DNA from: Novosphingobium sp. MW5
GTDB lineage: Bacteria > Pseudomonadota > Alphaproteobacteria > Sphingomonadales > Sphingomonadaceae
Direction of reading: 5' to 3'
Length of the DNA stretch: 64,000 nt
Assembly (NCBI GenBank): GCA_025938935.1
Contig: JAPCWB010000001.1
Location: forward strand, 1,798,001-1,862,000
Below the pieces are notes generated by a model. It ran no database searches, was not told where the DNA came from, and was given only the letters and a program-made list of their open reading frames with translations. This document shows, piece by piece, positions 19,506 to 28,082 of this stretch (position 1 is the stretch's first letter; each line of letters opens with the position of its first letter). The position numbers and the translations under genes are program-made.

Positions 19506-20726
19506 TTACCAGACAAGTGGCAATTCCAGAGGCTGGATCATGCCAAGATGGAATTCCACCTCCTTTCCGGGGGCCAGACGGAACTGCGGGATTTCCTTGA
19601 GGAACTGGCTGATGGCGACGTTGAGCTCGCGCCGTGCGAGATGCAGGCCAAGGCACAAGTGCGGGCCTGTCGCGAAGCTGACATGCTGCGGCTTGCGATC
19701 AAGGCGGATTTCTGCCGGACCGTCCCATGCTGCGGGATCGCGCCCGGCAAGCGTGGTGGACATGATGACCTTGTCGCCCGGCATCATTGTCGCGCCCTTG
19801 ATCGCGACCTTGTTGGCCACGGTGCGGAAGGTAGAGACCGCAGCATAGCCGCGCAGCATTTCCTCGATGGCATCGCCAATCAGGTCAGGATTGGAGCGCA
19901 GCTTTGCCTGATCTCCGGCATGAGTTGCCAGATGCCAGAATTGCAGCCCAAGGTTGGTGGAAACGGTATCGAGGCCGCCAATGAACAGGTTGAAGGCAAA
20001 ACCCAGGACTTCGTTATCGCTCATCTTCACGCCATCGACTTCGGCATTGACGCCGAACGTGAGCAGATCTTCGCGTGGTTTGCGCTTGCGGTCCCCGATC
20101 TCGCTGCGCAGGTAGGCGACAACGTTCTTCGTAGCGGCGGCGATCGTTTCCAGATCATGGCCGTGCAGCAGATCGGTTTCCCATGCCATGAACTGGCTAA
20201 CCATGTCCTGCGGCAGACCGATCAGGTCAAGGATCACCTTGATCGGGAATTCAAAGGCAAATTCGCCCATGAATTCGCACGAGCCGCGATCCTTGAACTG
20301 GTTGATATAGTGGCTGGCGTAAGCGGCGACCTTGTCCTCTAGGCCCCGCACGGCCTTGGGCGTGAACAGTGGGAAGATCATCGCCCGATAGCGACCGTGG
20401 TCGGGTGGGTCCATTTCCGCCGGGACCAGATGCCAATTCTCGCCGGTTAGCATGGCAAAGGGCGCGAAGCCCATGTTGATGAAGTTCACATTGTCCTTGT
20501 AGATCGCGGACACATCCTCGAACCGGCGGACCACCCAGGCCGGCTGCGCGCCCGGATAGGCATCGCGTGTGTAGAACACGTCCGGGTAGCTGGCGTGGAC
20601 CGGGTCGACCAGATCAACATAGGGGTTGCCGGTGTGCGTCGTGCCGAACTGGAACGGCCAGTCGCGGATCATGCTTTCGGGAACATGGGTGGGGATCGAA
20701 CGGTCAATCATGAGCTCAAGCGACAT
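19506..20726 (-). CDS. Cytochrome P450, paralogue group member 1
   Basis: This 406-residue P450 has the I-helix GGLDT at 250-254, ExxR at 289-292 and Cys358 in FATGPHLCLG. It shares with the P450s near 24.2 kb and 43.8 kb an N-terminal DAYPG-xPAWxVRR block, FEFPIKV, the GG(L/M)DTVSTN I-helix and the C-terminus LPLVW, so the three arose by duplication. The acid-alcohol pair is DT rather than the common (E/D)T preceded by AG. It lies in an operon with Rieske alpha and beta genes upstream. Confidence 0.93.
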   Translation of the reverse strand: MSLELMIDRSIPTHVPESMIRDWPFQFGTTHTGNPYVDLVDPVHASYPDVFYTRDAYPGAQPAWVVRRFEDVSAIYKDNVNFINMGFAPFAMLTGENWHLVPAEMDPPDHGRYRAMIFPLFTPKAVRGLEDKVAAYASHYINQFKDRGSCEFMGEFAFEFPIKVILDLIGLPQDMVSQFMAWETDLLHGHDLETIAAATKNVVAYLRSEIGDRKRKPREDLLTFGVNAEVDGVKMSDNEVLGFAFNLFIGGLDTVSTNLGLQFWHLATHAGDQAKLRSNPDLIGDAIEEMLRGYAAVSTFRTVANKVAIKGATMMPGDKVIMSTTLAGRDPAAWDGPAEIRLDRKPQHVSFATGPHLCLGLHLARRELNVAISQFLKEIPQFRLAPGKEVEFHLGMIQPLELPLVW

Positions 20727-20755
20727 TGAAGCTTCCTCTCACCAAATTTATGCGA

Positions 20756-21322
20756 TCACAGGAAAATGGCGAAGTTGGGCATTCCCAGCACCACCTGATC
20801 CAGCAGGATCGAGCGGCGGGCCAGCTTGAATCCATCTTTTGTCATACGCAGGCGATCATTCCGTTCGGCGCTCAATTGTTTGTAATCCTTGGCTTCTGCA
20901 CGATTTCGGGTGAGGAAGAGGTAGCTCGATACTTCGTATTCATCGGGCACATCGGTTTCCCACACGGTGACATTGGAGATGAAGCGCCGCACGCGGCTGG
21001 CCGGATCTTCCGACCAGGCGTTGGTTGTCGTTGTGAGGCGGGTGATGCGCAGCATCATCGAGGTATAGTCATCATCGAAATGGCCCATGGTGCCGAATTC
21101 TTCACTGAACTTCTGCACCCGTCGCGTGATACGCACCGGTGCCTTGTATTCGAGATCTTCAGCGAGCAGATCACCCCAGGCCTTGATGTCGCGGTGATCG
21201 AGCAGGCGAGCCTCCCGGATGAGGAAGCCCACGATGGAATTGTAAACGGCGGATCCATAGGGAACTTCGCCGCGGCGCTGGTCTTCGCGGGTGTAGGTTA
21301 CGGTTGCGACGGTGACGGACAT
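20756..21322 (-). CDS. Ring-hydroxylating dioxygenase beta subunit (first copy)
   Basis: This 188-residue protein has the SnoaL/NTF2-like cone fold of Rieske oxygenase small subunits. Markers include YNSIVGFLIREARLLDHRD, MLRITRL, SRVRRFISNVTV and YEVSSYLFLTRNR. It should assemble with the alpha subunit just upstream as an alpha3beta3 oxygenase and is structural rather than catalytic. The ATG giving MSVTVATV was preferred over an upstream extension. It is clearly paralogous to the beta subunit at 30.7 kb. Confidence 0.88.
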   Translation of the reverse strand: MSVTVATVTYTREDQRRGEVPYGSAVYNSIVGFLIREARLLDHRDIKAWGDLLAEDLEYKAPVRITRRVQKFSEEFGTMGHFDDDYTSMMLRITRLTTTTNAWSEDPASRVRRFISNVTVWETDVPDEYEVSSYLFLTRNRAEAKDYKQLSAERNDRLRMTKDGFKLARRSILLDQVVLGMPNFAIFL

Positions 21323-21357
21323 GATAGTGGTCCTTCTGCGAATGGGAATGGGGGTGT

Positions 21358-22736
21358 TCAGGCGCCGGCGGTCATCAGCTTGTGGTAGGCAAGCCACCAC
21401 TCCCACTGCGCATCGTCCTTGCCGAACCCTTCATAGACCTTGGCCTTGTCGGGCCAGTCAGCAGGGCGGTTTTCGCCAAGGATGGCCTGATATTTCAGCG
21501 TCTCGGTGCGGCCGATCACGCCCTTGGCGCTCTCGGTCATGTGTGGCCAGGTGTCGCTGTCATCCTGCTCGATGATGCCTGAAGTGCCGGTGCCGAGTGT
21601 GGCTGCGGCGCGCATCATCACCTTGATGTGCTCTGGCGTGCCCTTTTCGGCGAAGTAATAGGTCGTCCATTCGAAATGGTGCGGGCCCTTGGGCATGATG
21701 GAATGGAGCACCAGTGCCGATCCCAGCGTGCCGTCGCGCAGCGGGCTGTAGATGAAAAGGATGTTCATGTTGGGGAACATGCCGCCCACCACTGGCGGGG
21801 CTTTGGCCAGCACGTGCAGTTGCTCCGCGCTCATGTTCCGCTTCAGTTCGGGTAGAAGTTCAGGCGTTATGCCCGGAGGGGGAAGGCTTCCAGGCGTTCT
21901 TCAGGAGTTAGATCGCCCTTGCCATGCGCCAGCGCCCAACTGGTGTCGGCTGCGATGCAGCGCAGCGAATGGCCGTTGCCCGAAAGGTTGATGCCATACA
22001 TGGCGGGCGCGCTTTCGTGCTCGGTATCCGCCTCGCCGCCCATCGCGCCGATATCGATCACGGAGCCATGCAGGGTGAGTGTGTGGAAGCCGTCGCACGC
22101 GGATTGCTCGCCAGCCGTTTTCCAGTTGGCATCGATCGTCAGGCGCTGCGGAGGACCCAGCACCTCCAGCCCATTGTCTGTGCGGCAGAACAGCATGTCG
22201 TAGTAGAACTTCATGTCGCCGAACCACTCATCCAGCGACGGACCATCGTGGTTCCAGGTGGCAAAGACGAGGCCGCCATAAAGCTGCACCCGCGCCTTCT
22301 TCAGGCCAAGCTGCTCCTTGGTCTTGATGTTGCCATGCATCTGCTCACGCTCGATCGGGGCGCCAATGAAGCTGCCATCGGGGCGGAAGGCCCAGCCGTG
22401 ATAGATGCACTTGTGGACGCGGGCATTGCCACTGTCGGACAGGCAGACGTGCATGGCACGGTGGGGGCAGACGTTGAGTGAGACATGCACTTGTCCATCC
22501 GCCGCGCGGGCAACGATCACTTGATCCTCGCCCATCAGGCGCACGACATAATCGCCCACGTTGGGGATTTCGGTTTCGTGGCCGATCATCAACCAGGCTT
22601 TCGCGAAGATCCGCTCCAGTTCCAGCTCGTAAAGATCAGGGTCGTTCAGCGCGGCAACCGAAACTTCGCGGTTCTCGACATCAATGAATTGCGAGATGGC
22701 TTCGTTGGCGTATTCTTTGCGGGAATTGAGACGCAT
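21358..22736 (-). pseudogene. Rieske ring-hydroxylating oxygenase alpha subunit with a single frameshift (first copy)
   Basis: The N-terminal 289 residues hold the Rieske ligands Cys90, His92, Cys110, His113 and the mononuclear iron set Asp215, His218, His223 (DGFHTLTLH). The frame then stops after EAFPLRA. The following frame continues the protein from MSAEQLHVLAK to the end. Adding one C to the C5 run (G5 at 21878-21882 on the plus strand) restores FPPGITPELLPELKRNMSAEQ and a protein of about 459 residues matching the intact paralogue at 31.3-32.7 kb. It is either a recent mutation or a homopolymer read error. Confidence 0.85.
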
Positions 22737-22775
22737 GGCCTGTCTCCTCTCTTGAGTTTCTGGTTCTTTGAAAAG

Positions 22776-24011
22776 TCAGATGAAATCGGGCAGGGCGATG
22801 TTGGGTTCGACGCCGAGCAGCGATTTACCGAGAATTTCGTATCCCACGTAAGGCAGGTTCGCGACGTGCCGCATGGCGAATGAAGCGTCGCGATAGAGGC
22901 GCTGAATCGGGTTTGAATCGGCGTAAGCGCTTGATCCGGCGAGGAACATCAGCTCCTCGATGGCCTCGTTCAGCAGGCTGACGGAAAGCGATCCTTCGCC
23001 CTTGCTCAGTGCGCGTTGCTGCGGTGTCAGGCGTTGATGAGCCAAGCCTGCATTGTCGATCAGATCGCAGTTCTTGAAGGTCAGTGCTTCGGCGGCGGAT
23101 ATCTTGGCAGCGGCCTTGCCCAGTTCGCCCTGCATCATCACCGCTTCGGACTGACGGGCATAGGAAGTGTAGATGATCGGCCGCCTGTGCGAGGCTTCCA
23201 TCACGTGTTCCATGATTGCCGATGCAGCCCCGGCGACAACGGCATGGGCGGTGGCACGCAGGAAGGGCATGAATGGCCAGTAATCCGAAGGCTCGCCAAC
23301 GTGACGTTTGCCGGGCGTGTGTCCGCCGATGCCAAGTTCGGCGACGTTGTAGAACTGCTCTTTCGGGATGAACGCGTCCTTGGCGACGATGGTGTTGGAG
23401 CCGGTGCCCTTCATCCCCATCATGTGCCAGGTGTTGTCGATGGTGTACTGTTCGCGGCGCAGATAGGCGAAGCCGCCGCCGTAGTGGCCGTCCTTGTCGA
23501 CTGTCGCCACGCCGAGCTGCGCCCAGCTGGCATGCGCCGAGCCGGAGGCATAGGGCCAGCGGCCATTGACGATATAGCCGCCATCAACCTCGACCATGGT
23601 CCCGGGCGGGTTGGCTATGCCGCAGATTACCGGATGGTCGCTGCTTGATCCGAAAATGGCTTCCTGCAGCGCGTCGGGTCCAAGGCTGGCGACCCATGTC
23701 GTGCCGTGCAACACGGTATAGACCCAGCCGACCGAGGGATCGGCCTTGGCCAGTTCATAGCCAACCAGCGACATCGCGCGGGCACTCGTACCCAGGCCGC
23801 CCCAGCGACGCGGTGCTGCCATGGCCCAGAAACCGGCGTCGGTCAGTGCGGCGAAGACATCGGGATGGAGGACGCCATGGTCATCGCCGTGCGAGGCGTG
23901 CTGGCGGATCAGCGGCTGCAATTCGCGCGCACGGCCGACCATCTCTTTTTCCGCTTCGAGATTATATCCGGAAGGCTGTATCGCCTCAGCCGTCTTCAGC
24001 TGCGTTGCCAT
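22776..24011 (-). CDS. Acyl-CoA-dehydrogenase-fold flavin monooxygenase, oxygenase component (HsaA/HpaB-C2-like)
   Basis: This 411-residue protein has the ACAD-like fold of group D two-component flavin hydroxylases (APRRWGGLG, GRWPYASGSAHASWAQLG, MGMKGTGSNTIV). It lacks the features of a true acyl-CoA dehydrogenase active site. Family members use reduced flavin from a separate reductase to hydroxylate phenols or related rings. An FMN reductase gene at 55.7 kb could serve it. It is the first gene of the leftward operon and is divergent from a P450 across a 219-bp promoter region. Confidence 0.82.
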   Translation of the reverse strand: MATQLKTAEAIQPSGYNLEAEKEMVGRARELQPLIRQHASHGDDHGVLHPDVFAALTDAGFWAMAAPRRWGGLGTSARAMSLVGYELAKADPSVGWVYTVLHGTTWVASLGPDALQEAIFGSSSDHPVICGIANPPGTMVEVDGGYIVNGRWPYASGSAHASWAQLGVATVDKDGHYGGGFAYLRREQYTIDNTWHMMGMKGTGSNTIVAKDAFIPKEQFYNVAELGIGGHTPGKRHVGEPSDYWPFMPFLRATAHAVVAGAASAIMEHVMEASHRRPIIYTSYARQSEAVMMQGELGKAAAKISAAEALTFKNCDLIDNAGLAHQRLTPQQRALSKGEGSLSVSLLNEAIEELMFLAGSSAYADSNPIQRLYRDASFAMRHVANLPYVGYEILGKSLLGVEPNIALPDFI

Positions 24012-24055
24012 TGTCTGTGATCCTCTCCGGTCTGCACATCACGAATCAACATGTG

Positions 24056-24079
24056 ATACACTTATTGTCTAATGTGTAT
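24056..24079. promoter_or_regulatory. Inverted repeat ATACAC-N12-GTGTAT in divergent promoter region
   Basis: A 6-bp perfect inverted repeat with partly matching flanks (TGATACAC and GTGTATTATCA) lies between the flavin monooxygenase gene and a divergent P450. Size and position fit a repressor operator, perhaps for the TetR protein encoded at 28.1 kb, but no binding data exist. Confidence 0.4.
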
Positions 24080-24107
24080 TATCAAGCAGAATTCGGAGTG
24101 TTCGGAA

Positions 24108-24121
24108 TTGATCCAGATCAA
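24108..24121. promoter_or_regulatory. FNR/FixK-type box TTGATCCAGATCAA
   Basis: The 14-mer is a perfect match to the FNR-family consensus TTGAT-N4-ATCAA. Its centre lies about 116 bp before the P450 start codon on the plus strand and about 103 bp before the divergent monooxygenase start. It would place one or both transcripts under oxygen- or NO-responsive control. Confidence 0.6.
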
Positions 24122-24230
24122 ATTTGCCGGAACGGTGCTTTTTGCCCGACAACCTATCCTTCAGCAGGGTGTCGAGCCAATTCCCGGCGATAGCAATGGC
24201 CAGCTGATACTGGTCACAGGGAGAAATTGG

Positions 24231-25448
24231 ATGCTGGGCGCACAAGTGACTGAAGCTCCGGCACATGTCCCCAAAGAGCTGGTGCTGGACTATCCGATCA
24301 AGATGGGCGGTCTGGTTGACGAAAACCCGTTTCTGACGACCATTCCGCACATTCATCGCACCATGCCGCCGATATTCTATTCGCTCGATGCCTACCCCGG
24401 CGGTACTCCCGCCTGGATTGTCCGGCGGGTCGAAGATCTCGAAAAGATCTATTTCGACACCGACAATTTTTCGAACAAGGACTTCGCACCCTTTGCCATG
24501 TTGGTGGGTGAAAGCTGGAGTTCGCTTCCGGCCGAGACCGATCCACCGATGCACGGGCTTTATCGCAAGTTCGTCAACCCGCTGTTCACGCCCAAGGAAA
24601 TCAACAAGCTGGACGCCAGGATCCGGCTCTATGCGCAGGAATACTGCGCGGCGATCAAGGCCAAGGGATCATGCGAATTCGTCCATGATTTCGCCTTTGA
24701 GTTCCCGATCAAGGTGTTCCTGGAACTGATGGGGTTGCCGCAAAGCATGGTCGCCACATTCCTTGAATGGGAAATGGACCTGCTGCACACCAATGACCTC
24801 GGCAAGATTGCTGCGAGTACGCGCAATGTGGTGACTTACCTGCGCGAGCAGATTGCCGAGCGAAAGGCCAATCCTGGCAGTGATCTGATCAGCTACGGCG
24901 TTACCGCCGAGATCGAAGGGCGCCCGCTTACTGACGATGAACTGGTGGGCTTTACCTTTAACCTTTTCATCGGCGGCATGGATACCGTTTCCACCAACAT
25001 GGCCTGGCAGTTCCGCCACCTTGCAACCCATCCCGAAGATCAGGCGGTTCTGCGGGCCAATCCTGACATGATCCTTGATGCCATCGAGGAAATGATGAGG
25101 GCCTACCCGGCGGTCACCACCTTCCGCACCTGCAAGCAGGAAGTGACGATCGCCGGTGTCACATTCCAGCCGGGAGACAAGGTGGCGCTCGCCACGTGTC
25201 TGGCCGGCCATGATCCTGATGCCTATGACGATCCGGACGTGGTGAAACTGGGCCGCAAATCGCGCTATCTCAGTTTCGGTTTCGGTCCTCACCTGTGCGT
25301 CGGCATGCATCTGGCACGGCGCGAGATGCGGATCGCGCTCGAGGAGTTTCTCAAGGCAATTCCGCCTTTCCGCATCCAGGACGGCTATGTCGTGAAGACC
25401 CACACCGGCGGGATCCTCCAGCCTGACAAGCTGCCATTGGTATGGTGA
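24231..25448 (+). CDS. Cytochrome P450, paralogue group member 2
   Basis: This 405-residue P450 has GGMDT at 248-252, ExxR at 287-290 and Cys356 in FGFGPHLCVGMHLARRE. It is closest to the P450 at 43.8 kb. The ATG giving MLGAQV follows an AGGGAGA ribosome site. The longer upstream frame covers the promoter region with the FNR-type box and was rejected. It overlaps the nitroreductase gene, forming a rightward three-gene operon with a dienelactone-hydrolase-like gene. Confidence 0.93.
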   Translation: MLGAQVTEAPAHVPKELVLDYPIKMGGLVDENPFLTTIPHIHRTMPPIFYSLDAYPGGTPAWIVRRVEDLEKIYFDTDNFSNKDFAPFAMLVGESWSSLPAETDPPMHGLYRKFVNPLFTPKEINKLDARIRLYAQEYCAAIKAKGSCEFVHDFAFEFPIKVFLELMGLPQSMVATFLEWEMDLLHTNDLGKIAASTRNVVTYLREQIAERKANPGSDLISYGVTAEIEGRPLTDDELVGFTFNLFIGGMDTVSTNMAWQFRHLATHPEDQAVLRANPDMILDAIEEMMRAYPAVTTFRTCKQEVTIAGVTFQPGDKVALATCLAGHDPDAYDDPDVVKLGRKSRYLSFGFGPHLCVGMHLARREMRIALEEFLKAIPPFRIQDGYVVKTHTGGILQPDKLPLVW

Positions 25449-26017
25449 TGGAGATCGGCCAGCTGTTTGATGACGCCAGAACGTACAATTCCTATGAGGA
25501 TCGGCCCGTTGCGCCTGATCTGCTTCGCGAACTCTACGATCACGTGAAATGGGGACCTACGGCTGCCAATACCTGCCCGGCGCGGTTTGTCTTCGTTACC
25601 TCGGCAGGCGCGAAGGCTTTGCTGGGAGAATGTGTGAGTGCCGGTAATGTGGCCAAGGTGGCCTCAGCGCCGGTCACGGTCATCGTTGCAGGCGACAGCC
25701 GTTTCTACGATGAAATGCCCAAGCTGTTTCCTTCGCGCGACTACCAGTCTGTCTTCGCCGGCAAGGATGCCCTGATTGCTGACATGCTGGCGCGCAATGT
25801 GCCGCTTCAGGGGGCCTACATGATCATCGCGGCCCGGGCGCTCGGCCTCGATTGCGGGCCGATGTCGGGCTTTGATGCGGATAGGCTGAATGCCGCGTTC
25901 TTCCCCGATGGGCGCTGGCAGGCCAATTTCATCTGCGCGCTGGGCTATGGCCGCGAAGACAGCCTGTTCCCGCGCAACCCGCGGCTCGATTTTGAGGATG
26001 CGTGTCGGATCGTATGA
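25442..26017 (+). CDS. Nitroreductase-family malonic semialdehyde reductase-like protein (RutE type)
   Basis: This 191-residue FMN-dependent oxidoreductase has features shared with RutE/HadB: ARTYNSYEDRPV, WGPTAANTCPARFVFV, and PLQGAYMIIAARALGLDCGPMSGFD. RutE reduces malonic semialdehyde to 3-hydroxypropionate, and related enzymes reduce enals or nitro groups. An aldehyde- or enone-reducing role is plausible after P450 oxidation. It overlaps the P450 stop by several bases. A second ATG at 25448 fits a TGATG coupling. Confidence 0.8.
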   Translation: MVMEIGQLFDDARTYNSYEDRPVAPDLLRELYDHVKWGPTAANTCPARFVFVTSAGAKALLGECVSAGNVAKVASAPVTVIVAGDSRFYDEMPKLFPSRDYQSVFAGKDALIADMLARNVPLQGAYMIIAARALGLDCGPMSGFDADRLNAAFFPDGRWQANFICALGYGREDSLFPRNPRLDFEDACRIV

Positions 26018-26033
26018 TCTGAAGGGGGCTCTG

Positions 26034-26840
26034 ATGACTGATATCGATCCGAACTTCAGGGACGCACTGGACGATTTCGAAAAGCGTCAGGTGACCCTGC
26101 TGGGCAAGACCCGGCGCGTCTATGTTGCGGGGACTGGTCCGGCCGTGATCGTCATGTCGGAAATCCCCGGAATCAGCCCTTATGTCGCACGGTTTGCCCG
26201 CTGGGTGCGTGATGCCGGACTGACAGTCTTCATGCCGTCGCTGTTCGGTGAAGATGGCGTCCTGCCGGGCAACGGCAAGGCGATGTTGACGCTTGCGCGT
26301 GCCTGCATCAGCAAGGAATTCCGGGCCTTTTCGAGCAATGCTTCCAGCCCAGTAACCCAGTGGCTTCGTGCATTGGCGGCAGAGGCGCACAAGGAATGCG
26401 GCGGCAAGGGCGTGGGCGCGATCGGAATGTGCTTCACGGGAAATTTCGCGCTGTCGATGATGCTTGAAAAGTCAGTTGTCGCGCCGGTCATGTCACAGCC
26501 CTCAATGCCAATGCACAATCCCGCCGGGCTCGCCATCGATCCTGTCGAACTGGCGGCCGTCAAAGCACGGATGGAAGCCGAAGACCTGACCGTGCTTGCC
26601 TATCGCTTTGACGGCGACGGCTTCTGCCGCGCCGAGCGGTTCGCTGCCTACAGCGAGGCTTTGGGCGACCGGTTCATTGGCAAGGTTCTGCCAGATTCAG
26701 CCGCCAATCCCGACGCTCCGCTCAAGACACCGCACAGCGTGGTCACCCTGCACTTGATTGACGAGGCAGGGCAGCCAACGGTTCAGGCGCGCGACGAAAT
26801 ACTTTCGTTCTTCCGCGCGCGCCTGGTCGCCGATCAATAG
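26034..26840 (+). CDS. Dienelactone hydrolase-family protein
   Basis: This 268-residue alpha/beta hydrolase has the DLH-type cysteine nucleophile Cys133 in GMCFTGNFAL and the early VMSEIPGISPY segment. Classical DLH opens dienelactones in chlorocatechol degradation, while broader members hydrolyse lactones and esters. A lactone-opening step after Baeyer-Villiger-like or P450 oxidation would fit. The end overlaps the opposite-strand gene by 7 bp, so no terminator lies between them. Confidence 0.82.
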   Translation: MTDIDPNFRDALDDFEKRQVTLLGKTRRVYVAGTGPAVIVMSEIPGISPYVARFARWVRDAGLTVFMPSLFGEDGVLPGNGKAMLTLARACISKEFRAFSSNASSPVTQWLRALAAEAHKECGGKGVGAIGMCFTGNFALSMMLEKSVVAPVMSQPSMPMHNPAGLAIDPVELAAVKARMEAEDLTVLAYRFDGDGFCRAERFAAYSEALGDRFIGKVLPDSAANPDAPLKTPHSVVTLHLIDEAGQPTVQARDEILSFFRARLVADQ

Positions 26841-28063
26841 GCACCCGGCGGCGAAATCATATCGCCGCCCGCGATGTTGCGGCCATAGATTTCATAGCCG
26901 ATGGTGGGGATGTTCTGGATGTGGCGCAGGCCCATCGAAACGTCCTTCCAATAGCGGCTGATCGGCTTGTCGAGAGAGAATGCCGACGATCCCGCCAGGA
27001 ACATCAGTGATTCCGAAGCCGAATGCACCAGCTTAATCATCTGCGCGCACTGGGCACGGTGACGAGCCTTGTCGTCCAGCGTCAGCTCGCTGTCAGTCAA
27101 GCCGACGCGGTCAAATTCGCCGACCAGATGGAACAGGATCAGCTTGGCCGTGTCGATCATGGCCGCAGCTTCGCCCAGATCGCGCATATAGGCGCCCGAA
27201 TTGGTGCGCGGTCCAATGATCGTGGTCAGGACAGGCTTTTTGCCAGCCTCGTCACGGACGATTTCCAGCATGGCCTCTGTTGCACCGATGAGCTGGGCAA
27301 TGCCTGTGGTGCGAACCACGGGAACGACTGGCAGAAGATCCGAAGGGGCACCAAAATGGCGCTTGGTGCGGTCAATCTGACCAGCGCGTTCGTCCATCAG
27401 CACCATCTGGCCTTCAGGAATGAACACGTCCTTGGCCACGCTGGTGTCCGAACCGGTGCCCTGCATGCCGGTTACATACCAGCTGTCCTTGATCGTCAGG
27501 TCGCTGAAGGGAATGTAGCACATCGAAATGCCTGGAACGACGGGGCCTTCATAGCCCTCCAGCACGACGCCCTGCTGCGCCCAGGTCGATTGGCGCGATC
27601 CCGAGGTATAAGGCCAGGCACCGTTGATGATCCAACCGCCATCAACCTTGCGGGCCTTGCCCGGCGGATTGTAGGCGCCGCAGACGGCTGCCGGGCCATT
27701 GGCAAAAACGGCATCCTGCACACTGTCAGGAGCAAGGCTCGTCACCCAGCTGGTGCCATTGATGATCTGAACGACCCAACTGATTGCGGGATCCCCCTTG
27801 GCAATCTCGATCTGCATACGGCAGAAATCGGTGAACGACAGGCCGATGCCGCCAAGCCGCCGGGGCAGAAGGGCGCCGAGAATGCCGTTTTCGTTCAACG
27901 CCTGCTCAACGGCCTTGGTGGGCGAGCGCTGCGCCTCGCCTGTTGCGGCTTCTGCCATCAGCAGAGGTCGCAGTTCCTTCGCCTTGGCAACCATGGCGTC
28001 AGCCGTTGCGCGGTCGGCAAAGGCGTTGAAATCTTTCGGGTCGAGCTGTGCTGCGGTGGCCAT
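26834..28063 (-). CDS. Acyl-CoA-dehydrogenase-fold flavin monooxygenase, second copy
   Basis: This 409-residue paralogue of the protein at 22.8-24.0 kb shares LPRRLGGIGLSF, GAWPYTSGSRQSTWAQQG, VTGMQGTGSDTSVAKDVFIP and LMFLAGSSAFS. It is probably a reduced-flavin-dependent hydroxylase component rather than an acyl-CoA dehydrogenase. The start ATG giving MATAAQL was chosen. The gene ends the second Rieske operon, downstream of the TetR gene. The two copies may act on successive intermediates or differ in substrate. Confidence 0.8.
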   Translation of the reverse strand: MATAAQLDPKDFNAFADRATADAMVAKAKELRPLLMAEAATGEAQRSPTKAVEQALNENGILGALLPRRLGGIGLSFTDFCRMQIEIAKGDPAISWVVQIINGTSWVTSLAPDSVQDAVFANGPAAVCGAYNPPGKARKVDGGWIINGAWPYTSGSRQSTWAQQGVVLEGYEGPVVPGISMCYIPFSDLTIKDSWYVTGMQGTGSDTSVAKDVFIPEGQMVLMDERAGQIDRTKRHFGAPSDLLPVVPVVRTTGIAQLIGATEAMLEIVRDEAGKKPVLTTIIGPRTNSGAYMRDLGEAAAMIDTAKLILFHLVGEFDRVGLTDSELTLDDKARHRAQCAQMIKLVHSASESLMFLAGSSAFSLDKPISRYWKDVSMGLRHIQNIPTIGYEIYGRNIAGGDMISPPGAY

Positions 28064-28082
28064 TGTGGTGTTCCTTTCCTGC

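Noticed and set aside
22776..24011. Calling the two ACAD-fold proteins at 22.8 and 26.8 kb true acyl-CoA dehydrogenases
   Set aside because: Their motifs (GRWPYASGS, MGMKGTGS) follow the flavin-dependent hydroxylase branch, unlike the genuine acyl-CoA dehydrogenase at 54.4 kb. Some uncertainty remains.
24072..24230. Upstream extension of the P450 frame at 24.2 kb to an earlier ATG
   Set aside because: The extension has no P450 homology, overlaps the divergent promoter with palindromes, and the downstream ATG has a good ribosome site.
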